64,000 nt of DNA. Origin: Odoribacter sp036657595 (lineage in GTDB: Bacteria > Bacteroidota > Bacteroidia > Bacteroidales > Marinifilaceae). The position numbers and the translations under genes were made by a program. Below, piece after piece: positions 37,671 to 46,561 of this stretch. Position 1 is the stretch's first letter. Every line of letters begins with the position of its first letter. Location of the stretch: contig JAVXFZ010000001.1 of NCBI GenBank assembly GCA_036657595.1, positions 1 through 64,000 on the forward strand, written 5' to 3'. A model generated the notes under the pieces. It saw only the letters and a list, made by a program, of their open reading frames with translations. It did no database searches and was not told the origin of the DNA.

Positions 37671-40600
37671 TTATTCATTTACGATGGTGAATTTTACGGC
37701 ATCCGCGATCACATAATATCCGCTGACCTTATCTGTCAGTTGAATGCTCACCTCTCCTTGCGACAGATAAAAATTACCGATGGAAACCCAGCCGTTGTTT
37801 TCCTCCTCCAAATCCAAGGTGACTGTTTCCTTCTGTTGACCGTATAAGATCGTATAAGTCTGTTTTCTATCTGATTGTTCCCCCCTTCTTCTCATTCCCA
37901 TTCCCATCCCCATCATCCTGCCGAAGGCCTGTGTCGGATTCCAAATAGAAACTTCATAATATCCGTCTTTCGGAATTTCAGCTTTCCATTCAACGCTATT
38001 GGCTCCGCTTCCTTTGTTTTTATAGACAGCTGAATGAGTCGTTTCGCCATAGCAATAATCTGCTGCCGTTAGAGTCCATTGCGAAGGCATCCGCCAAGGT
38101 TTAAAATTCTTATATTTTTCCTCCTCCTCCTTTTTGAAAAAATCTTTCAATTTATGCCGACTATTTGAAGAAAAAGTCTTGAATCCACTACTTTCATTAT
38201 CAATGATGATCTCATTCGGATTTGCCTGAAATATCATCGGATCTATCGCGAAAATGCCTGATAAAGTGTCGCTTGTCTCCTTATCGACTTTTGAGAAATT
38301 GAAATTATGTGTAGTGGGCAAATTGTGAGAAATATTGGTATTTACCGTCAAATTTGCCGGACGTTCATCGTTGATAATTTTAATTTCCCAAGCGGTGTGG
38401 GCAGGTATAAGATAATTCTGACTCATTTCTCCCCTTTTGCGGTCGCCGTGTCTGCCCCAGCCTCTTCCTCCTCCTTGTATCGTTAGGGCTGTAATAATGG
38501 CATCTACATCCGAAGGATTATAGATTTTAAACTTCACCTGATAGCGGGTTATTTCGTCCATAATAATCTGATTGGCATCCGCTTCTTTGATAAAAAGCGT
38601 GGGAGAATGATCCTCCGTATACCACGTATGGATAAAATTTGTCACGTCCAGTCCGAATCGTTGCTGAATTTCATCGGTAAACACCTTTAGCGGAATATCA
38701 CGAAAGCGGTAACGGTTGAAGAAATCTTCGAGAAAATCACTAAAATCTTTTGACGGAACCTGAGCGATGACATAATTCTTTAGAGCAGTACTCTTTAATT
38801 TCAATAATTCATAAAACACTGCCGGCTTGATCTTCTCATCTTTGAGAGCCGTTTCGAAATTGTGCGACTCAAGATAGAGATTCGCCCGTTGTTTATCATT
38901 AATAACACTACTCCACGGACTGAGTCCATTTTCTAAAAAAGTATTTTGCATCGTGTTGAGGACAATGTCGATCACCGGATATTCGTTAGATTGAATAAAT
39001 CCGGTATATTCGAACAACATCGGAAGAATCTTATATGGATTGACAAGAGTGGATTCAAGTCCCATCTTCCACGACATTATCGTGCTTTGCGTGAAGTTAC
39101 TCGATATAAAATTGTTTAGAATTTCTATTTCTATTTGTGTTTCATCAAGAGTCCCTTCATCGCCTCGTCGCCACTCAAGCATCCTCTTTCGCTCCGCCTG
39201 AAAGTCACTCTCAAGTGTCACTCCTCGTTCCGGGACAAAAACAATTTCCGGCATCACAAACTCTGTCGTCCCTTTCCAATTCCGCAGGTAACTGGCTAAT
39301 TGCACAGGAGCCTCGGCGAGAATGAATTTATCAAAAGGGTAATTTCGTCCTTTTCCAATTTCTAAATCATTTTTTATATTTCGAATAATAGCGGGCAATG
39401 TATCATTGAGTTTCGTAAAATGTTTGGAGAAATAATCGTGTCCTTTGAAATAATAAATTCCATAACAAACCGAATCAACTTGTAAAGTTTTCTTTTCATA
39501 ATCGGCGATCGTCAGGCTGATACCCGGTAGGGGGAAACGATTGGTAAATACGGTCTTGTTTCCTTCTTTTTGACACTTCCCCTGCGACAGGAGGGTCTGA
39601 TTGCCCGCATAGTCTACGATCAGTGTAAAATCTGTAAAATTTTTCCGAATATTATAGGGAGCGGCAGGATAAACCGGTGAAACTGTCACCGGATACCACA
39701 AACATTCCGGCGTTAAGAGCGTGAACTGATCTTCCAGCCACGCATAGCGTTTGCCATAGCGGAAAAGACTTCCCGGAATTTCAATATTTAGGTATTCCTC
39801 TTTGGGAACGTCGGCGTAACAAATCGTTTCTGTGATACCCCCCTGATAAGTCATTGTTAGCGTAAGTTCTTCCCCGCTGTTCAATGCTTTGTTGACGATA
39901 ACGACCTGATGATCGCGGGTAAAGGGCAGACTTTCCCCGTTCGCTTCAATGGAACTGATGGCTAACGAAGGATTCAGGTAAAAAATGAGTTGACCGAGTG
40001 GTGTCGGGAAACTATTCTTTAGTTTGACCACACTCTTCCCTTCTAAATGCTTTCCCTCCGGCTTGACCGTCAACTGATGCGTTACGATCTGAGCATTCTT
40101 TTCCCCTGCATATTTGTTAAAAGAGGTGGTATATTCATTTCGATTCGCTAAGAGTTTTTGATAATGAGAAACATAGATCCATCCTGTCCCGCAAGCGGTC
40201 AATAAAAAAATGCCCCCCAGCGTATTCACGATCACGATCTTCCACGGTTTGTGCGGCAACCGCTTCACCAGTCCGATTGTAAAACAGAGCAACCCAATAC
40301 CTGCCAACAGATAGATCATCCTTTGCAGCAAAAATGGGTAGATGTCGGCGTGACCCGTTACATCTGAAAAAATAGCCGGTAGATGAACCCCGAAGAAATC
40401 AAATACTCCGAAAAGACTTTCCGTCAGATAAAAAAAGACCATCCCAACGACACCAAGCATCACCATAAAAGTCACTGCCTGATTTTTTAGTAGACACATC
40501 GCTGTAAACGACAGCCCCAATATAAAAAATAACGAAGGAATAGAAATCGTGAGCAGATAAAAGATATAAGGAAAAAAACTGAAAGGGGATTGGGCGATCA

Positions 40601-41009
40601 AAATATTTAAAAATGCCGTAATCAGCAAAATCATTACATTCAGCGATAGAAACACCTGCACAATACCCCACGTTTTGCCGATAATATAATCGGCGTTACT
40701 CATCGGGCGGACATAGATCACTTCGGCAGTGTCTAATTTCTTATCCCTTTTTAAGAAACTGCCGGCTAAAAAAATAACAATAATCGATTGGGCGACATTG
40801 TAGAGATAAATACAAACGAACGGCATCAGGGACGACACCGCTACACGAGACCAAATCGTACCATACGGATTGAAGATTTTTGTTTGATAAACAACTATTG
40901 TGAATGATACGCCTAACAATGCCAACGTAGCAAAGATCCGGAAAAGCCAACTTCTTTTCAGCAACTTCACTTCATAACGGGCAATCGTGTTAATATTGTG
41001 TATATCCAT
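37671..41009 (-). CDS. ABC-2 permease fused to a degenerate M1-aminopeptidase-like domain
   Basis: This is a 1112-residue protein. About seven helices in residues 20-290 form an ABC-2 permease. Residues 310-480 resemble the M1 N-terminal beta domain (HQLTVKPEGKHLEGKSVVKL), and 500-800 the gluzincin catalytic fold (KNDLEIGKGRNYPFDKFILA). The zinc motif HExxH with its downstream Glu is absent; the equivalent place reads IEIEILNNFISSNF, so peptidase activity is unlikely. The C-terminus (about 965-1110) looks like a golvesin-type beta-sandwich ending YYVIADAVKFTIV. Gly-rich loops at about 843-858 and a Met/Gly run at about 1030-1040 are unusual. It starts 8 bp after the ABC ATPase gene, its evident partner. 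ABC permease plus M1 fusions are known in Bacteroidetes; substrates are not. Confidence 0.82.
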   Translation of the reverse strand: MDIHNINTIARYEVKLLKRSWLFRIFATLALLGVSFTIVVYQTKIFNPYGTIWSRVAVSSLMPFVCIYLYNVAQSIIVIFLAGSFLKRDKKLDTAEVIYVRPMSNADYIIGKTWGIVQVFLSLNVMILLITAFLNILIAQSPFSFFPYIFYLLTISIPSLFFILGLSFTAMCLLKNQAVTFMVMLGVVGMVFFYLTESLFGVFDFFGVHLPAIFSDVTGHADIYPFLLQRMIYLLAGIGLLCFTIGLVKRLPHKPWKIVIVNTLGGIFLLTACGTGWIYVSHYQKLLANRNEYTTSFNKYAGEKNAQIVTHQLTVKPEGKHLEGKSVVKLKNSFPTPLGQLIFYLNPSLAISSIEANGESLPFTRDHQVVIVNKALNSGEELTLTMTYQGGITETICYADVPKEEYLNIEIPGSLFRYGKRYAWLEDQFTLLTPECLWYPVTVSPVYPAAPYNIRKNFTDFTLIVDYAGNQTLLSQGKCQKEGNKTVFTNRFPLPGISLTIADYEKKTLQVDSVCYGIYYFKGHDYFSKHFTKLNDTLPAIIRNIKNDLEIGKGRNYPFDKFILAEAPVQLASYLRNWKGTTEFVMPEIVFVPERGVTLESDFQAERKRMLEWRRGDEGTLDETQIEIEILNNFISSNFTQSTIMSWKMGLESTLVNPYKILPMLFEYTGFIQSNEYPVIDIVLNTMQNTFLENGLSPWSSVINDKQRANLYLESHNFETALKDEKIKPAVFYELLKLKSTALKNYVIAQVPSKDFSDFLEDFFNRYRFRDIPLKVFTDEIQQRFGLDVTNFIHTWYTEDHSPTLFIKEADANQIIMDEITRYQVKFKIYNPSDVDAIITALTIQGGGRGWGRHGDRKRGEMSQNYLIPAHTAWEIKIINDERPANLTVNTNISHNLPTTHNFNFSKVDKETSDTLSGIFAIDPMIFQANPNEIIIDNESSGFKTFSSNSRHKLKDFFKKEEEEKYKNFKPWRMPSQWTLTAADYCYGETTHSAVYKNKGSGANSVEWKAEIPKDGYYEVSIWNPTQAFGRMMGMGMGMRRRGEQSDRKQTYTILYGQQKETVTLDLEEENNGWVSIGNFYLSQGEVSIQLTDKVSGYYVIADAVKFTIVNE

Positions 41010-41017
41010 TTTCTTCT

Positions 41018-41944
41018 TTACTTAAAAAGTTCACCGCCGTTTTTCTCACTATACATATCCATCTTATCCTTCAGCAGATAATCCATAAAATACACATAAG
41101 CGTGCTCAATATTCGGGGCGATCGGTTTACCCACGAATCCTTCCGGTTCGTCCGTCACCACCTGAATCTCCCATCCGCCACCGGAAGGGATAGTGGAGAT
41201 AATCGGATATTTCTCTTTGATGATCTGCAACTCCGGGTCGGTGACAAATATCTCCCACACCTTTCCTCGTGCCAATTCAATCAGATCATCCGGCGAACCT
41301 TCAAACTTTAATTCCCCCTTGTTCAGCATCGCCAATTTCTTACACGTACTCGAAATATCCCCGACAATATGTGTAGACAAAATAATAATCACATCCTTAT
41401 CGCTCACTTCCGACAAAATATTCCGAAACCGGATGCGTTCCTCCGGATCCAATCCCGTTGTCGGTTCGTCTACAATAATCACTTTCGGACTCCCTATAAT
41501 CGCCTGTGCAATGCCTAAACGTCTTTTCATACCTCCCGATAAACGATCTGCCCAACGGTCGCGCACCTCATACAGCCCCACCTTCCGCAACATCTCATCC
41601 ACCGTTTCCGACCGTTTCCGACTCCCCCTGATGCCTGCCAACCCGGCACCGTAATCTAAAAACTCCCAGACTTTCAACTTTTCAAAAAAACGAAAATCCT
41701 GTGGCAAATAACCCAATATCGAACGAATCGCTTTCCGGTCGTGCAAAATGTCATAGTCATCAAACAAAATTGTGCCGGAGGAAGGATGCTGCAACAAGGT
41801 CATAATACGCATCAGCGACGTTTTCCCCGCACCATTGGGTCCCAATAAACCAAACATACCGGGCTCAATATTAAAATTCAGGCTATTGAGTGCTTTATGT
41901 CCATCCGGATAAATTTTTGAAAGGTCTTTAATCTTGATATTCAT
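41018..41944 (-). CDS. ABC ATPase, first gene of the hybrid export operon
   Basis: This is a 308-residue ABC-2-type ATPase (GldA/CcmA-like). Walker A GPNGAGKTS is at 35-43, the signature LSGGM at 135-139, Walker B VDEPTTGLD at 158-166, and the switch His in STHIVGD near 190. A C-terminal extension of about 100 residues follows the core. It is paralogous to the ATPase domain in the RND fusion (shared MFGLLGPNGAGKT, IxxxLGYLPQ, GLDPxERIRFRN), implying duplication within the operon. It should drive the M1-like permease encoded next. The 252-bp gap upstream is A/T-rich and must hold the operon promoter, though I found no clear TAnnTTTG there. Confidence 0.9.
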   Translation of the reverse strand: MNIKIKDLSKIYPDGHKALNSLNFNIEPGMFGLLGPNGAGKTSLMRIMTLLQHPSSGTILFDDYDILHDRKAIRSILGYLPQDFRFFEKLKVWEFLDYGAGLAGIRGSRKRSETVDEMLRKVGLYEVRDRWADRLSGGMKRRLGIAQAIIGSPKVIIVDEPTTGLDPEERIRFRNILSEVSDKDVIIILSTHIVGDISSTCKKLAMLNKGELKFEGSPDDLIELARGKVWEIFVTDPELQIIKEKYPIISTIPSGGGWEIQVVTDEPEGFVGKPIAPNIEHAYVYFMDYLLKDKMDMYSEKNGGELFK

Positions 41945-42196
41945 ACTTTTATATTTCAGCCGAATAGGTCCGTTCTTATATCTGTCATTATGAGTGTGAT
42001 AAAAATAATAAAAGATGTTAAGCTTACATTGTGTTTATTGCTTTTTATAAAATATTTAAACTTAGACGATCCAAAGCCCTACTTGTTACACTTTTTTTAA
42101 CAACTTTACTCTTCTAAGACAAAAAACAAAGTGAAAAGTTTATTCTTTCCCCTCTATTTTTATCTTTTAAATTCATTTTCTAAGGAAAGAATGGAT

Positions 42197-42910
42197 TCAA
42201 GAAAACACCTCTCGGATCACTTGTATGCTTTTGATATTGAAATCGACATTCAAATGAGTGGTGTAAAACAGCAAAATCACCTCCAATAAAATATTTCGAG
42301 CTTGCCGGTTCAGTTGAATATCTTTGACCTCCTCAAGCTGACAAGAACACAGCCGATGGATGATCTCTGCCGTATGAGGACCGGAAACCGAAGGCGTATG
42401 ACCGTCCGCCGGATAAAAGCTGCCGTCATACACATTAAACACATACCCTTCCTGCCAAGAAGAATGATTCACCTGAAAACCCACAAACCCGCTCAACCGA
42501 TAAAGAAAAAAGAGATTAAAATTCCCAACGTCTGTCTGTGTCGAATTTAGATATTCAACCGATTGAGCGATAAAATCAAATAAATTCTCATTCCTTCCCT
42601 CATTTCGGAGGAGAAGGTGAAGAATCTCTCCCCAAAGAAGGATGATATTCATTTTGAAAATGTCAAAATAGAGATGAGGCAGATTGACCACCGGAGCCGC
42701 TGTACTCAGTTTATGCAGATCGCCCTTGCTGTTTTCCAGATACTCGATCTCTGTCATCTGCATCAGGTGTACCGGATAATTCTTTCGTTTAAGAATGTTT
42801 GAAGGCATTATCAGTGAGAGATAACCTTTCTCGCGGGAATACACCCGGATGATCTTCTGTGTTTCCGAATAATGGACTGTTTTTAATATAATCGCCTTGG
42901 TCACTTCCAT
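42197..42910 (-). CDS. recO: DNA repair protein RecO
   Basis: This is a 237-residue protein with an N-terminal OB-fold (residues 1-80, KAIILKTVHYSETQKIIRVY) and a helical C-terminal domain, the layout of RecO, which loads RecA at gaps with RecR. The zinc-finger cysteines present in many RecO proteins are not seen, as is common in Bacteroidetes. It lies 34 bp after rdgB on the same strand, so the two probably share a transcript. Confidence 0.88.
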   Translation of the reverse strand: MEVTKAIILKTVHYSETQKIIRVYSREKGYLSLIMPSNILKRKNYPVHLMQMTEIEYLENSKGDLHKLSTAAPVVNLPHLYFDIFKMNIILLWGEILHLLLRNEGRNENLFDFIAQSVEYLNSTQTDVGNFNLFFLYRLSGFVGFQVNHSSWQEGYVFNVYDGSFYPADGHTPSVSGPHTAEIIHRLCSCQLEEVKDIQLNRQARNILLEVILLFYTTHLNVDFNIKSIQVIREVFS

Positions 42911-42944
42911 CTAACCCTCCTCCCTTCTGTTCATTTTCTCTGTA

Positions 42945-43529
42945 TCATTTCATATTTTCCATTTTCAGAAATTCCACCAATTTCTGAACCGCTCTTCCAC
43001 GGTGGCTGATTTCATTCTTTTCATCCATCGGCATTTCGGCAAAACTCACCGGAAACCCTGTCGGCTGAAAAATCGGATCATACCCGAATCCCGCCGTCCC
43101 GTGCTGCTCCGTCAGAATAGCTCCGTCCACCCGTCCTTCAAACAGATACTCTTTGCCCTTCAAAATCAGTGCGATCACGGTGCGGAAACAGGCCTCCCGG
43201 TTCGTCTTCCCGCTCATTTCTTCGAGCACCTTTTTCATATTATCCGCCGCATCTTTTGCCGGACCGGCATATCGGGCAGAATAAACCCCCGGACGCTTGT
43301 CCAACGCTTCAATTTCCAATCCCGTGTCATCGGCAAAACAATCAAATCCATAATGCTCTTTCACATACCGGGCTTTTTGCAAAGCATTTTCTTCCAACGT
43401 GTCGTGATCCTCCGGGATGTCGGCGTGGCATCCGATCGCTTCCAGCGACACAATTTGATGCTCACCGTCCAATAATTGAACGATTTCTTCTAATTTGTGC
43501 TTGTTATTCGTAGCAAAGACTAATTTCAT
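42945..43529 (-). CDS. rdgB: Non-canonical purine NTP pyrophosphatase RdgB/HAM1
   Basis: This is a 194-residue house-cleaning enzyme that hydrolyses dITP, ITP and XTP. Family motifs are in place: the N-terminal VFATNNKHKLEEI, the metal-binding FADDTGLEI, RPGVYSARYAG, and near the end GFGYDPIF followed by EKNEISHRGRA. Length is typical. It is upstream of recO. A minus-strand -7 box TATTTTTG is visible at 43639-43632. Confidence 0.93.
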   Translation of the reverse strand: MKLVFATNNKHKLEEIVQLLDGEHQIVSLEAIGCHADIPEDHDTLEENALQKARYVKEHYGFDCFADDTGLEIEALDKRPGVYSARYAGPAKDAADNMKKVLEEMSGKTNREACFRTVIALILKGKEYLFEGRVDGAILTEQHGTAGFGYDPIFQPTGFPVSFAEMPMDEKNEISHRGRAVQKLVEFLKMENMK

Positions 43530-43761
43530 ATTCGATTCTTTTATATCTACACCTTTTCTTTATTTTCACCGTATCAACAGCTCTCATTCCTTTAAAGCCA
43601 TTGCAGTCATTCATTGACACTCCTGAATAGACAAAAATACGATATTTAAATGAATACGATCCTAAATGAACTCTCTTTTCGTGGCTCTCGGATTATTTTT
43701 GTGAAATTCTTCTTTTCCGATATGCTACAAATTCGCTCTACTTTTGCTCCTCTAACGCTTG

Positions 43762-43816
43762 CTCAAATTCCGGTTAAAGTCGGATCAAATTCGCATCAAA
43801 GTCATATCAAATTCGC
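43762..43816. repeat. Five tandem 11-bp direct repeats
   Basis: Five contiguous 11-base units read CTCAAATTCCG, GTTAAAGTCGG, ATCAAATTCGC, ATCAAAGTCAT and ATCAAATTCGC, with core TCAAAnTC. Units 3 and 5 are identical, so a 22-bp super-period is also visible. A further isolated CAAATTCGCTC lies at 43728. One helical turn per unit suggests a protein-binding array. Confidence 0.6.
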
Positions 43817-43971
43817 TCATCAATGAATTTAATCCGAATTTCTTCTGACATTATTTTGATAAAACTCTTGTTTTAAGCAAAGAATAGTTGGAAGGAATCG
43901 TTAAGGGATAGGAAGGATCTGTTTTAGTTCCGTAGCAGGTGGCATAGACCAAAAATATGTTTGAAACGCTA

Positions 43972-44000
43972 TTTGTATCCTATAAAATTTATTACATTTG
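43972..44000 (+). promoter_or_regulatory. Promoter of the KilA-N gene
   Basis: TTTG (43972-43975), a 17-bp spacer and TACATTTG (43993-44000) fit the Bacteroidetes promoter pattern. The leader is about 60 nt. Confidence 0.55.
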
Positions 44001-44064
44001 AATGACGATAGGGGAAGAGATATTCAAATCGTATTTGAAGAATGAAATACAAAGTTGATAAAAG

Positions 44065-44883
44065 ATGGCACAGAATAATAAGATAGAGATTGAAGGGATT
44101 AGCATTGTTCTCTTGCAAAAAGGGAAGGAAGATTATATATCGCTTACTGATATGGCGAGGTATAAAGATATAGAGCGTACAAATTATATTATCCAAAATT
44201 GGATAAGGACACGCTATACAATTGAATTTATTGGATTGTGGGAGAAATTGTATAATCCTAATTTTAAAAGCATCGAATTCGATGCTTTTAGAAATCAGGC
44301 AGGATTAAATAGTTTTGTTCTTACACCCCAACGATGGATAGAAACAACAAATGCTATTGGTATAATTTCAAAATCGGGAAGATATGGAGGGACTTTTGCT
44401 CATAAAGATATTGCTTTTGAATTTGGGTCGTGGTTGAGTGCTGATTTTAAATTGTATTTGATTAAAGAATATCAACGCCTTAAAGAAGATGAGCAAAAAC
44501 AAATTGGTTGGTCGGCTAAGCGTGAATTGGCAAAAATTAATTATCACATTCATACGGATGCGATCAGGCAAAATCTTATACCTGCCGAACTATCAGTGGC
44601 TCAGACTTCGATGATTTATGCGAATGAAGCGGATGTATTAAATGTGGCTCTGTATGGAATAACTGCTAAACAGTGGAGAGATGTAAATCCTGATTTGAAA
44701 GGTAATATCCGAGATTATTCAACCATCAACGAGTTGATATGTTTATCGAATATGGAAAATATAAATGCCGTACTCATCAATGACGGAATGATTCAAAAAG
44801 ATCGTCTTGTACGTCTGAATAAAATAGCTATCCAACAAATGCAGGTACTTTGTGGGGTGGAAAACAGAAAAGTACTGAAATAA
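44065..44883 (+). CDS. KilA-N domain protein
   Basis: This is a 272-residue protein. Residues about 20-150 are a KilA-N domain (DYISLTDMARYKD, WIRTRYTIEFIGLWEKL, GGTFAHKDIAFEFGSWLSAD and FKLYLIKEYQRLK), a DNA-binding fold typical of phages and mobile elements. The C-terminal part (about 160-270, TSMIYANEADVLNVALYGIT) is helical and is often found with KilA-N in Bacteroidetes. No integrase, phage or toxin genes are adjacent, so it looks like a lone domesticated or relic accessory gene between rdgB and rsgA. Confidence 0.85.
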   Translation: MAQNNKIEIEGISIVLLQKGKEDYISLTDMARYKDIERTNYIIQNWIRTRYTIEFIGLWEKLYNPNFKSIEFDAFRNQAGLNSFVLTPQRWIETTNAIGIISKSGRYGGTFAHKDIAFEFGSWLSADFKLYLIKEYQRLKEDEQKQIGWSAKRELAKINYHIHTDAIRQNLIPAELSVAQTSMIYANEADVLNVALYGITAKQWRDVNPDLKGNIRDYSTINELICLSNMENINAVLINDGMIQKDRLVRLNKIAIQQMQVLCGVENRKVLK

Positions 44884-44952
44884 TCAAGCGATCAAAAAAA
44901 GGAAAGAAGGTGTTTAATGGGACGGGACGTTTTTTTTGTCATTTTTTGTAAC

Positions 44953-44960
44953 TACTTTTG
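44953..44960 (+). promoter_or_regulatory. -7 element before rsgA
   Basis: TACTTTTG fits TAnnTTTG, giving a leader of about 31 nt. A TTTG at 44935-44938 is closer than usual (14 bp). Confidence 0.4.
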
Positions 44961-44995
44961 GCACAATTGCTGAAACAGAGAATTGAAATAAACAG

Positions 44996-45919
44996 ATGCA
45001 AAAGGGAGTGGTTATAAAATCAACAGGTAGTTGGTATGCTGTTCGTCTGGAATCGGGCGAGCAGGTGGCAGCTCGTATTAGAGGGAAATTTCGAATGGAG
45101 GGAATCCGGACGACCAATCCGGTGGCAGTAGGCGATGTGGTGCGGGTGGAAGAGGAAAAGGAGGAATATGTGATCACGGATATTGAGAAACGTCGGAATT
45201 ATATGATCCGAAAATCGACCAATTTGTCAAAAGAGTCGCATATCATTGCTTCGAATGTTGATTTGGCTTTGTTGGTGATTACGGTGAATCATCCGGCTAC
45301 CCCTACGGTGTTTATTGATCGTTTTCTGGCTACCGCCGAGGCGTATACGATTCCGGCGGTGTTGGTGTTTAATAAAACGGATCTTTACGATGAGGAGGAT
45401 TTGGCTTTGCAGGGGGGCTTGATGATGATTTACAGAAAGATTGGATATGCTTGTTATGCGGCATCGGCGGTGACAGGGGAGAATGTGGAGGAGATAAAAG
45501 AGTTGCTTCGGGATAAAACCACGCTTCTTTCCGGAATGTCGGGAGTGGGGAAATCTTCTTTGATTAATCGGATTGAGCCGGGATTGGGATTGAAGACTGC
45601 CACTATTTCGGATGCTCACGATTCGGGGAAGCATACAACGACTTTTGCCGAGATGTTTCCGCTGAGAGGAGGAGGTTATATTGTGGACACTCCGGGTCTT
45701 CGCAGTTTCGGGACAATAGATATGAAAAAAGAAGAATTGTCGCATTTTTTCCCGGAAATTTTTGCCAAGTCGGAAGAATGTCGCTTTTATAATTGTACGC
45801 ATACGCACGAACCGGGTTGCGCTGTGGTGGAGGCGGTGGAAAAAGAGGAGATCAGTGAGAGCCGTTATGCGAGTTATTTAAGTATGATGGAAGATGAAGA
45901 GGATAAATATAGAAAATAG
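44996..45919 (+). CDS. rsgA: Ribosome small-subunit-dependent GTPase RsgA
   Basis: This is a 307-residue circularly permuted GTPase that checks late 30S assembly. An N-terminal OB-fold (1-65) precedes the G domain, whose motifs occur in permuted order: NKTD at 126-129, GMSGVGKSS at 180-188 and DTPG at 231-234. The C-terminal zinc-binding motif is Cys262, Cys267, His269 and Cys275. All key residues are present. Confidence 0.95.
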   Translation: MQKGVVIKSTGSWYAVRLESGEQVAARIRGKFRMEGIRTTNPVAVGDVVRVEEEKEEYVITDIEKRRNYMIRKSTNLSKESHIIASNVDLALLVITVNHPATPTVFIDRFLATAEAYTIPAVLVFNKTDLYDEEDLALQGGLMMIYRKIGYACYAASAVTGENVEEIKELLRDKTTLLSGMSGVGKSSLINRIEPGLGLKTATISDAHDSGKHTTTFAEMFPLRGGGYIVDTPGLRSFGTIDMKKEELSHFFPEIFAKSEECRFYNCTHTHEPGCAVVEAVEKEEISESRYASYLSMMEDEEDKYRK

Positions 45920-45979
45920 GTTCTACTTGAAACCAGACATCTGGGTAGAAATCACTAAGATAGAAAAAAATAGAAGATG

Positions 45980-46011
45980 TTGGCGTGGATTGTATTTTTT
46001 TTGTACATTTG
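45980..46011 (+). promoter_or_regulatory. Promoter of yceD-rpmF
   Basis: TTG at 45980-45982 and TACATTTG at 46004-46011, spaced 21 bp, match the Bacteroidetes pattern. The predicted transcript start near 46016 lies downstream of the ATG at 45977, which rules that start out and favours the GTG at 46034. Confidence 0.6.
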
Positions 46012-46033
46012 TCCCCGTTTTACTTCAAGGATT

Positions 46034-46546
46034 GTGGATAGATTAAAAGAATACAAAATAGCGTTCAGAGGCTTAGGAGAAGGAAGACATTCTTTTGATT
46101 TTGTGCTCGATGAGGCGTTCTTCGATTGCTTTGAGGCAACGAAAGGAACACTGGGAAAGGTTGATGCAGAGGTGGTACTGGTAAAAAGTGTGCTTTTGAT
46201 GGAAGTGAAAATGAAAATCAAAGGGACGGTGAAGGCAACGTGCGATCGGTGTTTGGGAGTAATAGAGTTGCCGGTGGAGGGAGAGATGAACCTGTATGTA
46301 AAGCAGAGCGGGAGGGAAGAAGGGAATGAGGATGATTTTATTATCATCGCCCCGGAGGATGATTTCATAGATTTAAGTCCGTATCTTTATGAAACCTATC
46401 TGTTGCATTATCCGATGAGGGTGGTGCATCCTGACGGAGAATGTGATGAGGAAATGGAGCAAGTGCTTGATGAGTATGTAATAGACGAAGATACAAAGCC
46501 GACAGATCCGAGATGGAACGAGCTGAGAAAATTAATTAATAACTAA
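46034..46546 (+). CDS. YceD/DUF177 family protein
   Basis: This is a 170-residue cytoplasmic protein of the YceD/DUF177 family, linked in other bacteria to 23S rRNA accumulation and regularly encoded before rpmF, as here (15 bp). The conserved ATCDRCLG segment with a CxxC pair sits near residues 68-76 (GTG start numbering), and an acidic stretch precedes LSPYLYETYLLHYP. The start is taken as GTG at 46034 (after AAGGAT): the promoter lies inside the longer ORF, and that extension (MLAWIVFFLYIC) is a poor N-terminus for this family. Confidence 0.82.
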   Translation: MDRLKEYKIAFRGLGEGRHSFDFVLDEAFFDCFEATKGTLGKVDAEVVLVKSVLLMEVKMKIKGTVKATCDRCLGVIELPVEGEMNLYVKQSGREEGNEDDFIIIAPEDDFIDLSPYLYETYLLHYPMRVVHPDGECDEEMEQVLDEYVIDEDTKPTDPRWNELRKLINN

Positions 46547-46561
46547 ATAAATAATAAAGAA

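Larger units (their letters stand above)
43530..44064. other. 535-bp intergenic region with repeat array
   Basis: No ORF of note lies here. The region holds the rdgB -7 box on the minus strand (43639-43632), an 11-bp-periodic repeat array at 43762-43816 and the promoter of the KilA-N gene at 43972-44000. The rest is A/T-rich without visible structure. Confidence 0.6.

Noticed and set aside
43728..43828. CRISPR array
   Set aside because: The units are 11 bp and contiguous without spacers, and there are no cas genes.
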